Shown here: in pieces, positions 55,763 to 64,000 of the stretch
Numbering within the stretch: the stretch's first letter is position 1
Layout of the letters: the number at the start of each line of letters is the position of its first letter
Source: Hylemonella sp.
GTDB taxonomy: Bacteria; Pseudomonadota; Gammaproteobacteria; Burkholderiales; Burkholderiaceae_C
Assembly (NCBI GenBank): GCA_030680575.1
Contig: JAUXVI010000041.1
Location: 1-64,000, forward strand
DNA: 64,000 nt
Direction: 5' to 3'
Notes under the pieces: generated by a model
Told to the model about the DNA's origin: nothing
The model's input: the letters and a program-made list of their open reading frames with translations, nothing else
Databases searched by the model: none
Position numbers and translations under genes: made by a program

Positions 55763-57163
55763 TCATGCCTTTCGAATCGGGAAGCTCTTGGCGTACTCGG
55801 CCGCCTTCGCAGCGTCGAATTCACGGCCCATGATCTTGAACTTCGGGTAGGCGCCGTCGGGCACCTTCTGGTCCAGCGCCTTCATGTGCTTCTTGGCGTC
55901 GGTCAGCAGGAACACCTTCTCGGCGATCTGCTTGTAGTTGACCTCACCTTTGACGTAACCCCAGCGCTGCATCTGCGTGAGCATCCACACTGCCATGCTC
56001 TGCCACGGCATGGGGTCGAAGTCGGCACGGTCGGGCACGTTCTGGATGTTGCCCAGGCCGTCGGCAAACTTGCCGGTCAGCACCTGGTTGATCACCACCT
56101 CGGGCTGGTTGAGGTACTGCGCCGGCGCGATCACCTTGGCGATCAGCTCGCGGTTCTTCGGGTCGCGCGCCATGGCAGCCGAAGTCAGCACGGCGCGGTA
56201 CAGCGCGGCAAAGGTGTTGGGGTTCTTCTGAATGAACTCGGCGCTGGTGCCGAAGGCGCAGCAGGGGTGGCCGTTCCACAGATCCTTGGTCAGCAGGTGG
56301 ATGAACCCCACCTCCTCGTAGACCGCACGCTGGTTGAATGGATCGGGGCCGAGGAAACCGTCGATGTTGCCGGCACGCAGGTTGGCCACCATCTCGGCCG
56401 GTGGCACCACACGCAGTTGCACATCGGTGTCGGGGTTCAGCCCGGCTTCGGCCAGGTAGTAGCGCAGCAGAAAGTTGTGCATGCTGAACTCGAAGGGAAT
56501 GGCAAACTTGAAGCCCTTCCAGTTCTTCGGGTCGCGGTTGTTCTTGTGCTTGAGCGCCAGCGTGATGGCCTGGCCGTTGATGTTCTGGATCGTGGCCACG
56601 TTCATTGGCGTGGCGTTGGAGCCCAGGCCCATGGAGATGGCCAGCGGCATGGGGCTCAGGAAGTGCGTAGCGTCGTACTCCTTGTTGATCATCTTGTCGC
56701 GGATCAGCGCCCAGCCTGCGGTCTTGGTCACCTCGACATTGAGGCCCTGCTGTTTGTAGAAACCCAGCGGGTGGGCCATGATCAGCGGCGTGGCGCAGGT
56801 GATCGGGATGAAGCCGATCTTCAGGTCCTTTTTCTCCAGCGAACCTTTTTCCTGCGCCATGGCCTGCAGGCTGGCCACCGGCAGCACGCTGGCAATGGCG
56901 GCCATGGCCGTGCTCTTGCCCACTGCCCGCAGAAAACGGCGGCGTACTGCGTCTTGCGGGAAGATCGCCTTGACCAGGGTGGCCTCGATGAATTCGTTGC
57001 TGTAGGCCTCGAATTCGCTCGTCAGGCTGCGGCGCTTGAGTTCGGTCACGGCCTGTTCGGCCGCCAGTTCCTGCTGGTGCTCGGCCACGCTGTGTTCACG
57101 GCCGCAGCTGCACTTGAGCATCAGGGGGCGGTCGGCGTCATAGGGATCGAAGTACTGGGTCAT
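55763..57163 (-). CDS. NrtA/CmpA-family substrate-binding protein with N-terminal extension and Tat signal
   Basis: From Met at 57163; LKCSCGREHSVAEH, Tat motif RRRFLRAVG, then LKIGFIPITCATPLIMAHPLGFYKQQGLNVEV. Confidence 0.93.
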   Translation of the reverse strand: MTQYFDPYDADRPLMLKCSCGREHSVAEHQQELAAEQAVTELKRRSLTSEFEAYSNEFIEATLVKAIFPQDAVRRRFLRAVGKSTAMAAIASVLPVASLQAMAQEKGSLEKKDLKIGFIPITCATPLIMAHPLGFYKQQGLNVEVTKTAGWALIRDKMINKEYDATHFLSPMPLAISMGLGSNATPMNVATIQNINGQAITLALKHKNNRDPKNWKGFKFAIPFEFSMHNFLLRYYLAEAGLNPDTDVQLRVVPPAEMVANLRAGNIDGFLGPDPFNQRAVYEEVGFIHLLTKDLWNGHPCCAFGTSAEFIQKNPNTFAALYRAVLTSAAMARDPKNRELIAKVIAPAQYLNQPEVVINQVLTGKFADGLGNIQNVPDRADFDPMPWQSMAVWMLTQMQRWGYVKGEVNYKQIAEKVFLLTDAKKHMKALDQKVPDGAYPKFKIMGREFDAAKAAEYAKSFPIRKA

Positions 57164-57268
57164 GGCATCACCTTCTGGGTTGGGATGCCATGCCTTACGC
57201 AAAGGTCGGGCCAGTTTGTGGGTAGTCGCCCCGCCAGGCCGCAATTCGCACCCACCACCACGACGCGC

Positions 57269-57286
57269 TGTAGGGCCAGCCCTACA
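57269..57286. promoter_or_regulatory. Candidate operator palindrome upstream of the NrtA-like gene
   Basis: TGTAGGGCcaGCCCTACA, perfect 8-bp arms. Confidence 0.5.
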
Positions 57287-57310
57287 TGGCCGTTCGATTT
57301 TTAGGGCGAT

Positions 57311-57967
57311 TCAGGGTGAAGGGGCTGCACGCCCATGCCGTTCGGCAATCAGGGCCAGCTCAACATCGTTCTTGGCGCCGGTTTTTTCCAGGATGCGGGC
57401 GCGGTAGGTGCTGACCGTGTTGGGTGCCAGCTTGAGCTGTGCACCAATTTCGCTCACGCTCTGACCGGCGGTGAGCAAACGGAACACCTGATGTTCACGG
57501 TGCGACAGCGTCTCCAACCCGCCACCGCCTGTTGCCGCAGCCCCGACGGCTGCCGCCAGTGCCTCGGCCGTGGCCGGTGTCACGTAACGACCGCCAGCGG
57601 CCACCTTGCGCACGGCGGCCAGCATGTCGTCAGGGTCGGCGCTTTTGTTGAGGTAACCGCCGGCACCGAGCTTGATGCAACGCACCGCGTACTGGCTTTC
57701 CGGGTAGGTGCTGAGCATCAACACCGGCAGCGCCGGGTGGTCCCGCCGCAGCGCCTGCAGTACCTCCAGCCCATCCAGGCCCGGCAGGGCGATGTCGAGC
57801 AGCACCAGGTTCAGCCCGCCGCCCCCCCCTTGCATCTGCACCTGGTCCAGCACCTCCGGGCCGCTGGGCGCTTCGGCCACGACGCACACATCTGGTGCAT
57901 CGGCAAGCACCTGCTTGAGGCCTTCGCGCACGATGCGATGGTCGTCGCCGATGAGTACACGGATCAT
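57311..57967 (-). CDS. NarL/LuxR-type response regulator
   Basis: From Met at 57967: MIRVLIGDDHRIVREGLKQVLADAP...VLLDIALPGLDGLEVLQAL; HTH LTAGQSVSEIGAQLKLAPNTVSTYRARILEKTGAKNDVEL. Confidence 0.95.
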   Translation of the reverse strand: MIRVLIGDDHRIVREGLKQVLADAPDVCVVAEAPSGPEVLDQVQMQGGGGGLNLVLLDIALPGLDGLEVLQALRRDHPALPVLMLSTYPESQYAVRCIKLGAGGYLNKSADPDDMLAAVRKVAAGGRYVTPATAEALAAAVGAAATGGGGLETLSHREHQVFRLLTAGQSVSEIGAQLKLAPNTVSTYRARILEKTGAKNDVELALIAERHGRAAPSP

Positions 57968-57968
57968 G

Positions 57969-59189
57969 CTATGTATTCCGTAGCGGCACGCGCAGACAGA
58001 ACAAGGTCCCGCGGCCAATTTGGCTTGAAATGTCGAGCTGGCCACCAAAGTGGCGCGCCCGCTCGCGCATGCCCAGCACGCCGTAGGCGGTCTGGGCCTC
58101 AAAAGCCTGCGCCGCCGCGCCGCAGCCGTTGTCCTGCACCGAGATCGTCAACACAGCAGCTTCGATACGAATGCGCACCGCCAGTGCGCTGGCACGCGCA
58201 TGGCGGCCGACGTTGCTGAGCATTTCCTGGAAGATGCGAAACACCGCCATCGCCATGGCTTCAGGCAGTACCACGCCCTCGGTGCCCTGCATGTCCCAGT
58301 CCAGCGCCAGCTCGGCCGACTGGGCGAATTCCTGCGCCTGCCATTCGAGCGCCGCCCACAGCCCCTGGTGGTCGAGGATGCTGGGACGCAGGTCGGTGAT
58401 GATGCGCCCGACGTTGTCGACCGCGGTCTCGATCAGGCGGCTCATGTTCTGGCACTTGCAGCGCAGCCGGGTGCGCATGGCCTCGGCCTCATCCGGTGCG
58501 CGCTGCTGCTGCTCGCCCAGGCGCTTGTCCATCCAGTTGACGTCCATCTTCAGCGCCACCAGCAGGCTGCCGAGTTCGTCGTGCACCTCACGCGCGATGC
58601 GGGTGCGCTCGTCCTCGCGCACTTTTTCCGAATACGCCGCCAGCTCGCGCAACTGACCGAGCGCCACCGACAGCTCGTGCGTACGCGCGGCCACGCGGGT
58701 CTCCAGTTCATCATTGGCGCGTGCCAGCTCGGCGTTGGCCTGCTGCAGTGCTTCGGCGGCGCGCCGGCGTTCGGTGATGTCGACAAAGGTGACCACCGCG
58801 CCGCGCACTTGCTGCCCATCCAGCAGCGGGTAGCTGGAATATTCGACCGGGAAAGGCTGCTGGTCGCGGCGCCAGAACACCTCGGCGTCAATGCGGCAGG
58901 GCAGGCCCTGGCGAAAGGCGTTGAAGATCGGGCAGTCCTGCGCCGGGTAGGTGCTGCCGTCGGCGTGCGAATGGTGGGTCAGCTCGTGCATGTTACGGCC
59001 CAGCACCTCGTCGGCCGCCCAGCCCAGCATGCGGGCGCCGGCCCGGTTGATGAAGGTGCAGTGTCCCTCCAGGTCGATGCCGAAAATGCCTTCACCGGTG
59101 GACTCCAGCAGCAGCTCGAGCTGGTGCTGCCACAGCGGATCTTCGGTGGCGGGCAAAGGGTTCCGGGCTTCGAACGTAGCGGCACGCAT
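57969..59189 (-). CDS. PAS-containing histidine kinase (HisKA_3 type)
   Basis: From Met at 59189; PAS EGIFGIDLEGHCTFINRAGARMLGW, ERTRIAREVHDELGSLLVALKMDVNW, HATPase GCGAAAQAFEAQTAYGVLGMRERAR. Confidence 0.93.
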   Translation of the reverse strand: MRAATFEARNPLPATEDPLWQHQLELLLESTGEGIFGIDLEGHCTFINRAGARMLGWAADEVLGRNMHELTHHSHADGSTYPAQDCPIFNAFRQGLPCRIDAEVFWRRDQQPFPVEYSSYPLLDGQQVRGAVVTFVDITERRRAAEALQQANAELARANDELETRVAARTHELSVALGQLRELAAYSEKVREDERTRIAREVHDELGSLLVALKMDVNWMDKRLGEQQQRAPDEAEAMRTRLRCKCQNMSRLIETAVDNVGRIITDLRPSILDHQGLWAALEWQAQEFAQSAELALDWDMQGTEGVVLPEAMAMAVFRIFQEMLSNVGRHARASALAVRIRIEAAVLTISVQDNGCGAAAQAFEAQTAYGVLGMRERARHFGGQLDISSQIGRGTLFCLRVPLRNT

Positions 59190-59285
59190 GCCACATCTGC
59201 TGCAATGTTTATGCCAGCCGCCTGTTCCATTGGCCGCCAATCCTGAAACAATAGCGGCAGAATCGCAGCTTTCACCCATCCGTCC

Positions 59286-59732
59286 ATGCCCCCCTCCACC
59301 GACGACCTGCTGCTCGAGCAACAGCTCTGCTTTCCGCTCTACGCGGCCTCGCGGCTGCTGACCCGGCTCTACCAGCCCCTGCTGGAGCCGCTCGGGCTGA
59401 CCTATCCGCAGTACATCGTGCTGATGATCCTGTGGGAAGACGCACCCTGCGCCGTGTCCCACATCGGTGAGCGGGCCCAGCTCGCCAGCAACACGCTGAC
59501 GCCGCTGCTCAAACGCCTGGAGCAACTCGGCGTGGTCCAACGCGTGCGTTCCAGCGAGGACGAGCGCGTGGTCAACATCAGCCTCACGCCGGCCGGGCGC
59601 GCCCTCAAGCAGAAGTGCGCCTGCATCCCGACCCAGCTGCTCGAGCGCATGGGCTACTCCAGCCAGGACGCGCTGAAACTCAAGAAACAGCTCGACAGCC
59701 TGCTGGCCCACCTGCAAGCCGCCGCAGACTGA
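59286..59732 (+). CDS. ohrR: MarR-family organic hydroperoxide regulator OhrR
   Basis: LEQQLCFPLYAASRLLTRLYQPLLEPLGLTYPQYIVLMILWE with the reactive N-terminal Cys. Confidence 0.93.
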   Translation: MPPSTDDLLLEQQLCFPLYAASRLLTRLYQPLLEPLGLTYPQYIVLMILWEDAPCAVSHIGERAQLASNTLTPLLKRLEQLGVVQRVRSSEDERVVNISLTPAGRALKQKCACIPTQLLERMGYSSQDALKLKKQLDSLLAHLQAAAD

Positions 59733-59789
59733 CCAAGGCCGGCTCACCCCAATCCCCTGCCCACAGCAAGGTTTTCATAAATCTCCGAC

Positions 59790-59811
59790 AATACATCGCA
59801 CACGATTTAAT
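59790..59811. promoter_or_regulatory. Candidate OhrR operator
   Basis: aatacATCGcacaCGATttaat, imperfect palindrome just upstream of ohr. Confidence 0.5.
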
Positions 59812-59827
59812 CTTTTAGGAGTTATTC

Positions 59828-60244
59828 ATGAAAACCTTGTACCAAACCCGTGCCAGCGCTACCGGCGGCCGCAATGGCCATGTCGTCTCGCAAGACGGCG
59901 TGCTCGATCTGCGCCTGGCCATTCCGAAGGAAATGGGCGGCCCTGGCGGCGCGCTCACCAACCCGGAGCAGATGTTTGCCGCCGGCTATGCCGCCTGCTT
60001 CGACTCGGCCCTGGCTTTCGTCGCCGGCCAGCGCAAGCAGAAGCTGCAAGGCACCCAGGTGGATGCCACCGTCGGCATTGGCCCCAATGACAAGGGCGGT
60101 TTTGGTCTGGCTGTCACGCTGGAAGTCACCATTCCCGACCTGCCGCGCGAAGAAGCGCAGGCCCTGATGGAAGCCACCCACCAGGTCTGCCCCTACTCCA
60201 ATGCGCTGCGCGGCAATGTGCCGGTGGAACTGATCCTGAAGTAA
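59828..60244 (+). CDS. ohr: Organic hydroperoxide resistance protein
   Basis: LYQTRASATGGRNGHVVSQDGVLDLRLA; both catalytic Cys (AACFDSAL and QVCPYSNALRGN). Confidence 0.95.
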   Translation: MKTLYQTRASATGGRNGHVVSQDGVLDLRLAIPKEMGGPGGALTNPEQMFAAGYAACFDSALAFVAGQRKQKLQGTQVDATVGIGPNDKGGFGLAVTLEVTIPDLPREEAQALMEATHQVCPYSNALRGNVPVELILK

Positions 60245-60268
60245 GCAGCGTCCAGGACGTCCAGCCCC

Positions 60269-60658
60269 TCAATGACGCGGGCTGGCGTCCTGGGCCATCA
60301 GTTTGGCCAGGTCACGTTCCAGCACGTCGTGATCGCCGGCATTGAACTCGACCAGCTGGCGCAGGTGGGTGATGCTGTCAAGGTCAATGCGGTCGCAGTG
60401 CAGGCCGATATGGCGGCCCTCCACATGGGCCACCGTGGCGTCCATCACAATCACCGCCCCGGGTGCCAGCTCAAGGCGCAGGTGACAGGGTTGGCCGGTC
60501 ATGGCGGGCCAGGTGTCGTCATGCTCGATCAGCGCGCCCTTGAGCGAGACATCGATCAGGCGCGCCGCATGGTTGCGGCCAGCAACAGACACCAGCGCCG
60601 GCGCATCGAAGCCGGAGCGCCAGAATTGGCGACGTTCGGTGGTCGTGTTCATGAGCAA
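60269..60658 (-). CDS. PilZ-domain protein, paralog of 17845..18279
   Basis: RRQFWRSGFDAPALVSVAGRNHAARLIDVSLKGALIE...GLHCDRIDLDSITHLRQLVE. Start may be 60652. Confidence 0.85.
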   Translation of the reverse strand: MLMNTTTERRQFWRSGFDAPALVSVAGRNHAARLIDVSLKGALIEHDDTWPAMTGQPCHLRLELAPGAVIVMDATVAHVEGRHIGLHCDRIDLDSITHLRQLVEFNAGDHDVLERDLAKLMAQDASPRH

Positions 60659-60720
60659 CTCCTGAAGAGGGAGACGTGCTCACGGTAGCCCTGTGCACCC
60701 GGGCTGTCAAACCGGGATGG

Positions 60721-61530
60721 CTAGGTGTTTACCAGGGTATCGGGCGGCAGGCGATCGATTTCGCCCAGCAATTGCGCCAGTGCCCGGCCACTGGCCTGCA
60801 GCACGGACTGCCCCAGCGCGGCGGTGGCCGCAGCGGCATTGCCGACGGCGCCCGCCCGGTTGTAGTCCTGCATCTGCCAACCCAGCTTGGCACTCTTGCC
60901 GTTGCCGAGGAGAGGGAAATTCTGCGCGCGTTGCTGCGAGGCGGAAGCAAAGTCCTGCGCCTGCGCCATGGCCACCCGCTCGGGCTTGAGCGCCAGCATC
61001 ATGGCAGTCTCGATCTGGCCGGCGTGGATGCCGAAGCGGTGTTCTTCCGCCGTGAACTGCTGCTCCGCCTCCGGCCCCAACGGCAGGTTGAACCAGCTCA
61101 CGCTGTAGACCAACATATCGAGCCGGGCGCGCAGATCGCGCGCCACGATGTCCATCACGCTGACCTGACCGCCATGCGAATTGAGCAGCACCAGCTTCTT
61201 GATGCCGACGCGCGCCACCGATTCGCCGATCTCGGTCCACAAACTGATGACCGTGTGCGACGACAAGGTGAGCGTGCCGGGAAAGCGCTGGTGCTCCGGG
61301 CTCAGACCCACGGCCTGCGTCGGCAGGAACAGCACCGGCAACTCGGCCGGCAGGTGCGGTAGCGTCGCGGCCACCACACCGTCCACCAGATCGGTGTCCA
61401 CGCTCACCGGCAGATGCGGGCCATGTTGCTCAGTGGCCGCCACCGGCAGCACGGCAATGGTGCGGGCCGTGTCGAGTTGCGCAAAGTCGCGCGTGCTCAG
61501 GTCGATCCAGAAACGGGAAGGGATGCTCAT
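60721..61530 (-). CDS. Creatininase-family protein
   Basis: AVLPVAATEQHGPHLPVSVDTDLVDGVV, KLVLLNSHGGQVSVMDIV, FGIHAGQIETAMML. Confidence 0.92.
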   Translation of the reverse strand: MSIPSRFWIDLSTRDFAQLDTARTIAVLPVAATEQHGPHLPVSVDTDLVDGVVAATLPHLPAELPVLFLPTQAVGLSPEHQRFPGTLTLSSHTVISLWTEIGESVARVGIKKLVLLNSHGGQVSVMDIVARDLRARLDMLVYSVSWFNLPLGPEAEQQFTAEEHRFGIHAGQIETAMMLALKPERVAMAQAQDFASASQQRAQNFPLLGNGKSAKLGWQMQDYNRAGAVGNAAAATAALGQSVLQASGRALAQLLGEIDRLPPDTLVNT

Positions 61531-61534
61531 GTGC

Positions 61535-63130
61535 TTATCTTAGAGCCTCAGCCGCCAGCGTTGCCGCGCCGGCACCATCCGGGGAGTCGCTGTGGCGCGC
61601 CTGCCGTTCGGCCCGCACGCGCACGGCTCGCGCCACCGGCACGCCTTGCGCCGGCAGCACCTCGCGCAGGCTGTGCGGCCTGGCCCGCGCGCCGCTGGCC
61701 AGGTAATCGGCCAGCAGCGTCTGGCGCACAGTGTGCGCATCGCGTCGCTGCTCCGTCACCAGGTAATCGAACAGGGCATCCACCAGTTGCTCGGGCGTGA
61801 GGTGGCTGGTCTCGCCGGTGCGCAACCACAACCAGTCCGCAAAGGCCAGGAAGGCCGCGAACGCCGAGGGCCCCTGCAGCAACAGCGGCAAGCTTTGCCG
61901 GAACCGCCCCGAGTTGGCAATCAGATCCCAGTAACGCGCCAAGCGGGTGAAACGCTGCATGGTGGCGGCATCAACGGCGCCGGTCTGGCGCACAGTGTAA
62001 GGCGGCGCGGGGTCGTAGACCATGCCGTAGTCGGCGGTGTGGCGCGCAATCGGCGTGCCGCGCAGGCGCTTCAAGATGCCGAGCTGGATCTCGTGCGGTC
62101 CCAGCCCGTACAGGCGGTCAAAGCCGTCGGCAAAACTGGCCAGCGTTTCGCCGGGCAGGCCGAAGATCAGGTCGGCATGCAAGTGCGCCGGGCTCTCGCC
62201 CACCAGCCAGCGCAGGTTGGCTTCGGTCTTGTCGTTGTCCTGCCGGCGCGAGATGCGCTGCTGCACCTCGACGTTGAAGCTCTGGATGCCGACTTCGAAC
62301 TGCAGCACGCCCTCGGGGAAGCGCACGATCATGGCTTTCAGGCGCTCCGGCAACTGGTCCGGCACCACCTCGAAATGCACGAACAGGTCCGGCACCATAC
62401 GGTCGAGGAAAAACTGCAGGATGCGCACCGAGGCCTCGACCTTGAGGTTGAAGGTGCGGTCGACAAACTTGAAGTGGCGTGCGCCGCGCCGGTACAGCGC
62501 ATCCATCTCGGCCAGGAAGGTCTCGAGGTCGAAAGCCCAGGCGGTCTTGTCGAGCGAACTCAAACAGAACTCGCACTTGAAAGGGCAGCCGCGCGAAGCC
62601 TCCACATACAGCAGGCGGTGTGCCAGGTCGTCATCGCTGTACTCGGCATAGGGCAGCACGATCTCGTCCAGCGGTGGCTGAACGCCTGCGATGACCTTCA
62701 TCAGCGGCGCGGGGCCATGCAACAGCGCTCGGCACAACTTGGGAAAACTGACGTCACCCCAGCCCGTGATGACGTGGTCGGCCAGCCCCACAATCGCCTG
62801 CTCTTCCACTTCATGACTGACCTCGGGGCCACCGAGCACCAGCTTGATATCGGGCCGTGCCGCCTTCAGCAAACGCAGCACCTCGGTGGTCTGCGTCACA
62901 TTCCAGATGTAGACACCGAAACCGACGATGGCCGGGTTCAGGGCCAGCAACTCATCGACGATCTGCTGCGGATCACGCGCAATGGTGAACTCGCGCAGCA
63001 CGCTGCGTGCACGCAAGTCCTCGCCACCATGACGCGCCATATTGGCCAGCAGGTAACGCAGGCCGAGCGAGGCGTGGATGTACTTGGCGTTGAGCGTCGC
63101 AAGGACGATGGCGGCAGGCTGGTCGGGCAT
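61535..63130 (-). CDS. B12-binding domain radical SAM protein
   Basis: From Met at 63130; LATLNAKYIHASLGLRYLLANM, YVEASRGCPFKCEFCLSSLD (CxxxCxxC), QFEVGIQSFN. Confidence 0.93.
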   Translation of the reverse strand: MPDQPAAIVLATLNAKYIHASLGLRYLLANMARHGGEDLRARSVLREFTIARDPQQIVDELLALNPAIVGFGVYIWNVTQTTEVLRLLKAARPDIKLVLGGPEVSHEVEEQAIVGLADHVITGWGDVSFPKLCRALLHGPAPLMKVIAGVQPPLDEIVLPYAEYSDDDLAHRLLYVEASRGCPFKCEFCLSSLDKTAWAFDLETFLAEMDALYRRGARHFKFVDRTFNLKVEASVRILQFFLDRMVPDLFVHFEVVPDQLPERLKAMIVRFPEGVLQFEVGIQSFNVEVQQRISRRQDNDKTEANLRWLVGESPAHLHADLIFGLPGETLASFADGFDRLYGLGPHEIQLGILKRLRGTPIARHTADYGMVYDPAPPYTVRQTGAVDAATMQRFTRLARYWDLIANSGRFRQSLPLLLQGPSAFAAFLAFADWLWLRTGETSHLTPEQLVDALFDYLVTEQRRDAHTVRQTLLADYLASGARARPHSLREVLPAQGVPVARAVRVRAERQARHSDSPDGAGAATLAAEALR

Positions 63131-63168
63131 GCCGCCATTATCGGAGTGCGCCGGTTTCAGCGCTAGCT

Positions 63169-64000
63169 TTAGCGCTCGCTGTACATCCAGCGGCGCGACC
63201 AGGGCAGGCCGCGCGCCTGCCGGCCGGCCTTGCGGCACAGCACCTGGTACAGCGACACCTCGTCGTGCTCGAAGGCCCACTGGCTGCCGGCCAGGTAAAC
63301 GCGCCAGATGCGCCAGCGTTTCTCATCCACCATGCCACGCAGCGTCTCGCCGTTGGCCTCGAAGGCCTGGCTCCACAAGTCGGTGGTGCGCGCGTAGTGG
63401 CGGCGCAGGCTCTCCACATCGAGCGCTTCCAGGCCGCCCTCCTGCATGGCCTTGAGCACGGTGCTGATGTGCGGCAGCTCGCCGTGCGGGAAGACGTAGC
63501 GGTCGATGAAACGGCCGCCGCCGTGGCTGGTCTCGCCGTCGTTGGCGTCGGTGGAGGTGATGCCGTGGTTGAGCACCCAGCCGTCATCGGCCAGCATCTC
63601 GTGGATGCGGCTGAAATAGGCCGGCAGGTGCTGGATGCCGACGTGCTCGAACATGCCGACGCTGGTGATGCGGTCGAACTGGCCCTGCACCTCGCGGTAG
63701 TCCTGCAGGCGAATCTCGACACGGTCCTGCAGCCCGGCTTGGCGCACACGCTCGGTGGCCAGCTCGAACTGCCGCTGCGACAGCGTGACGCCGAGGCAGC
63801 GCGCGCCGAACTGGCTCGCCGCGCGCATGACCAGCGCGCCCCAGCCGCAGCCGATGTCGAGCAGGCGCTGGCCGGGCTGCAACTGCACCTTGGTCAGGAT
63901 GTGGTCGATCTTCTTGGTCTGTGCTTCGCTCAGCGTCTCATCGCCGCGCTCGAAGTAGGCGCAGGAGTAGACCATGGCCGGGTCGAGCCAGACCTGGTAG
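63169..64000 (-). CDS. cfa: Cyclopropane-fatty-acyl-phospholipid synthase, N-terminus outside the window
   Basis: YQVWLDPAMVYSCAYFERGDETLSEAQTKKIDHI...LLDIGCGWGALVMRAASQFGARCLGVTLSQRQ; open frame to 64000. Confidence 0.93.
   Translation of the reverse strand, partial: YQVWLDPAMVYSCAYFERGDETLSEAQTKKIDHILTKVQLQPGQRLLDIGCGWGALVMRAASQFGARCLGVTLSQRQFELATERVRQAGLQDRVEIRLQDYREVQGQFDRITSVGMFEHVGIQHLPAYFSRIHEMLADDGWVLNHGITSTDANDGETSHGGGRFIDRYVFPHGELPHISTVLKAMQEGGLEALDVESLRRHYARTTDLWSQAFEANGETLRGMVDEKRWRIWRVYLAGSQWAFEHDEVSLYQVLCRKAGRQARGLPWSRRWMYSER

Noticed and set aside
57968-59747. Full-length ORF 57969..59747 as one kinase
   Set aside because: The upstream part overlaps ohrR in antisense; the kinase starts convincingly at 59189.
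1-64000. CRISPR arrays, rRNA or tRNA genes, prophage modules
   Set aside because: No regularly spaced direct repeats, no tRNA/rRNA-like sequence and no phage structural genes were seen by eye; a covariance search would be needed to be certain.

Overview
The window is about 64 kb of high-GC chromosome. Gene content, the FlgM/FlgN arrangement and a short interspersed repeat point to a betaproteobacterium, probably Comamonadaceae (inference). Left to right it holds: the 3' end of an IS256-like transposase; a flagellar flgNMA(-)/flgBCDEFGHIJKL(+) cluster with an HDOD gene attached; transporter, aminotransferase, PhzF and phosphatase genes; an orphan NifA-like sigma54 activator; a LuxR/DUF3237/Bug-receptor group; a run of stress and signalling genes (BON, glycine zipper, lmo0937-like, hybrid kinase, response regulator, Crp/Fnr, CsbD, DUF4398, OmpA, receiver-kinase); a low-GC insert with two small ORFs and an attC-like hairpin; a complete C-P lyase phosphonate operon phnFDCEGHIJKLMNP plus a DMT permease; a rhodanese/OsmC/acyl-CoA-dehydrogenase-like/rubredoxin-FAD/GST operon behind a near-consensus sigma54 promoter; a stand-alone infA; a DUF1348/TetR pair; a cyanase and NrtABD-type transporter operon next to a two-component system; ohrR-ohr; a creatininase; a B12-binding radical SAM protein; and cfa running off the right edge. 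The observations most worth follow-up are the sigma54-driven rhodanese/OsmC/rubredoxin operon, the attC-like cassette island at 30.8-32.0 kb, the interspersed repeat (including one copy inside the PhzF coding sequence), and the CxCxxxH N-terminal extension ahead of the Tat signal on the NrtA-like protein. No searches were run; all family names come from reading the translated sequences.
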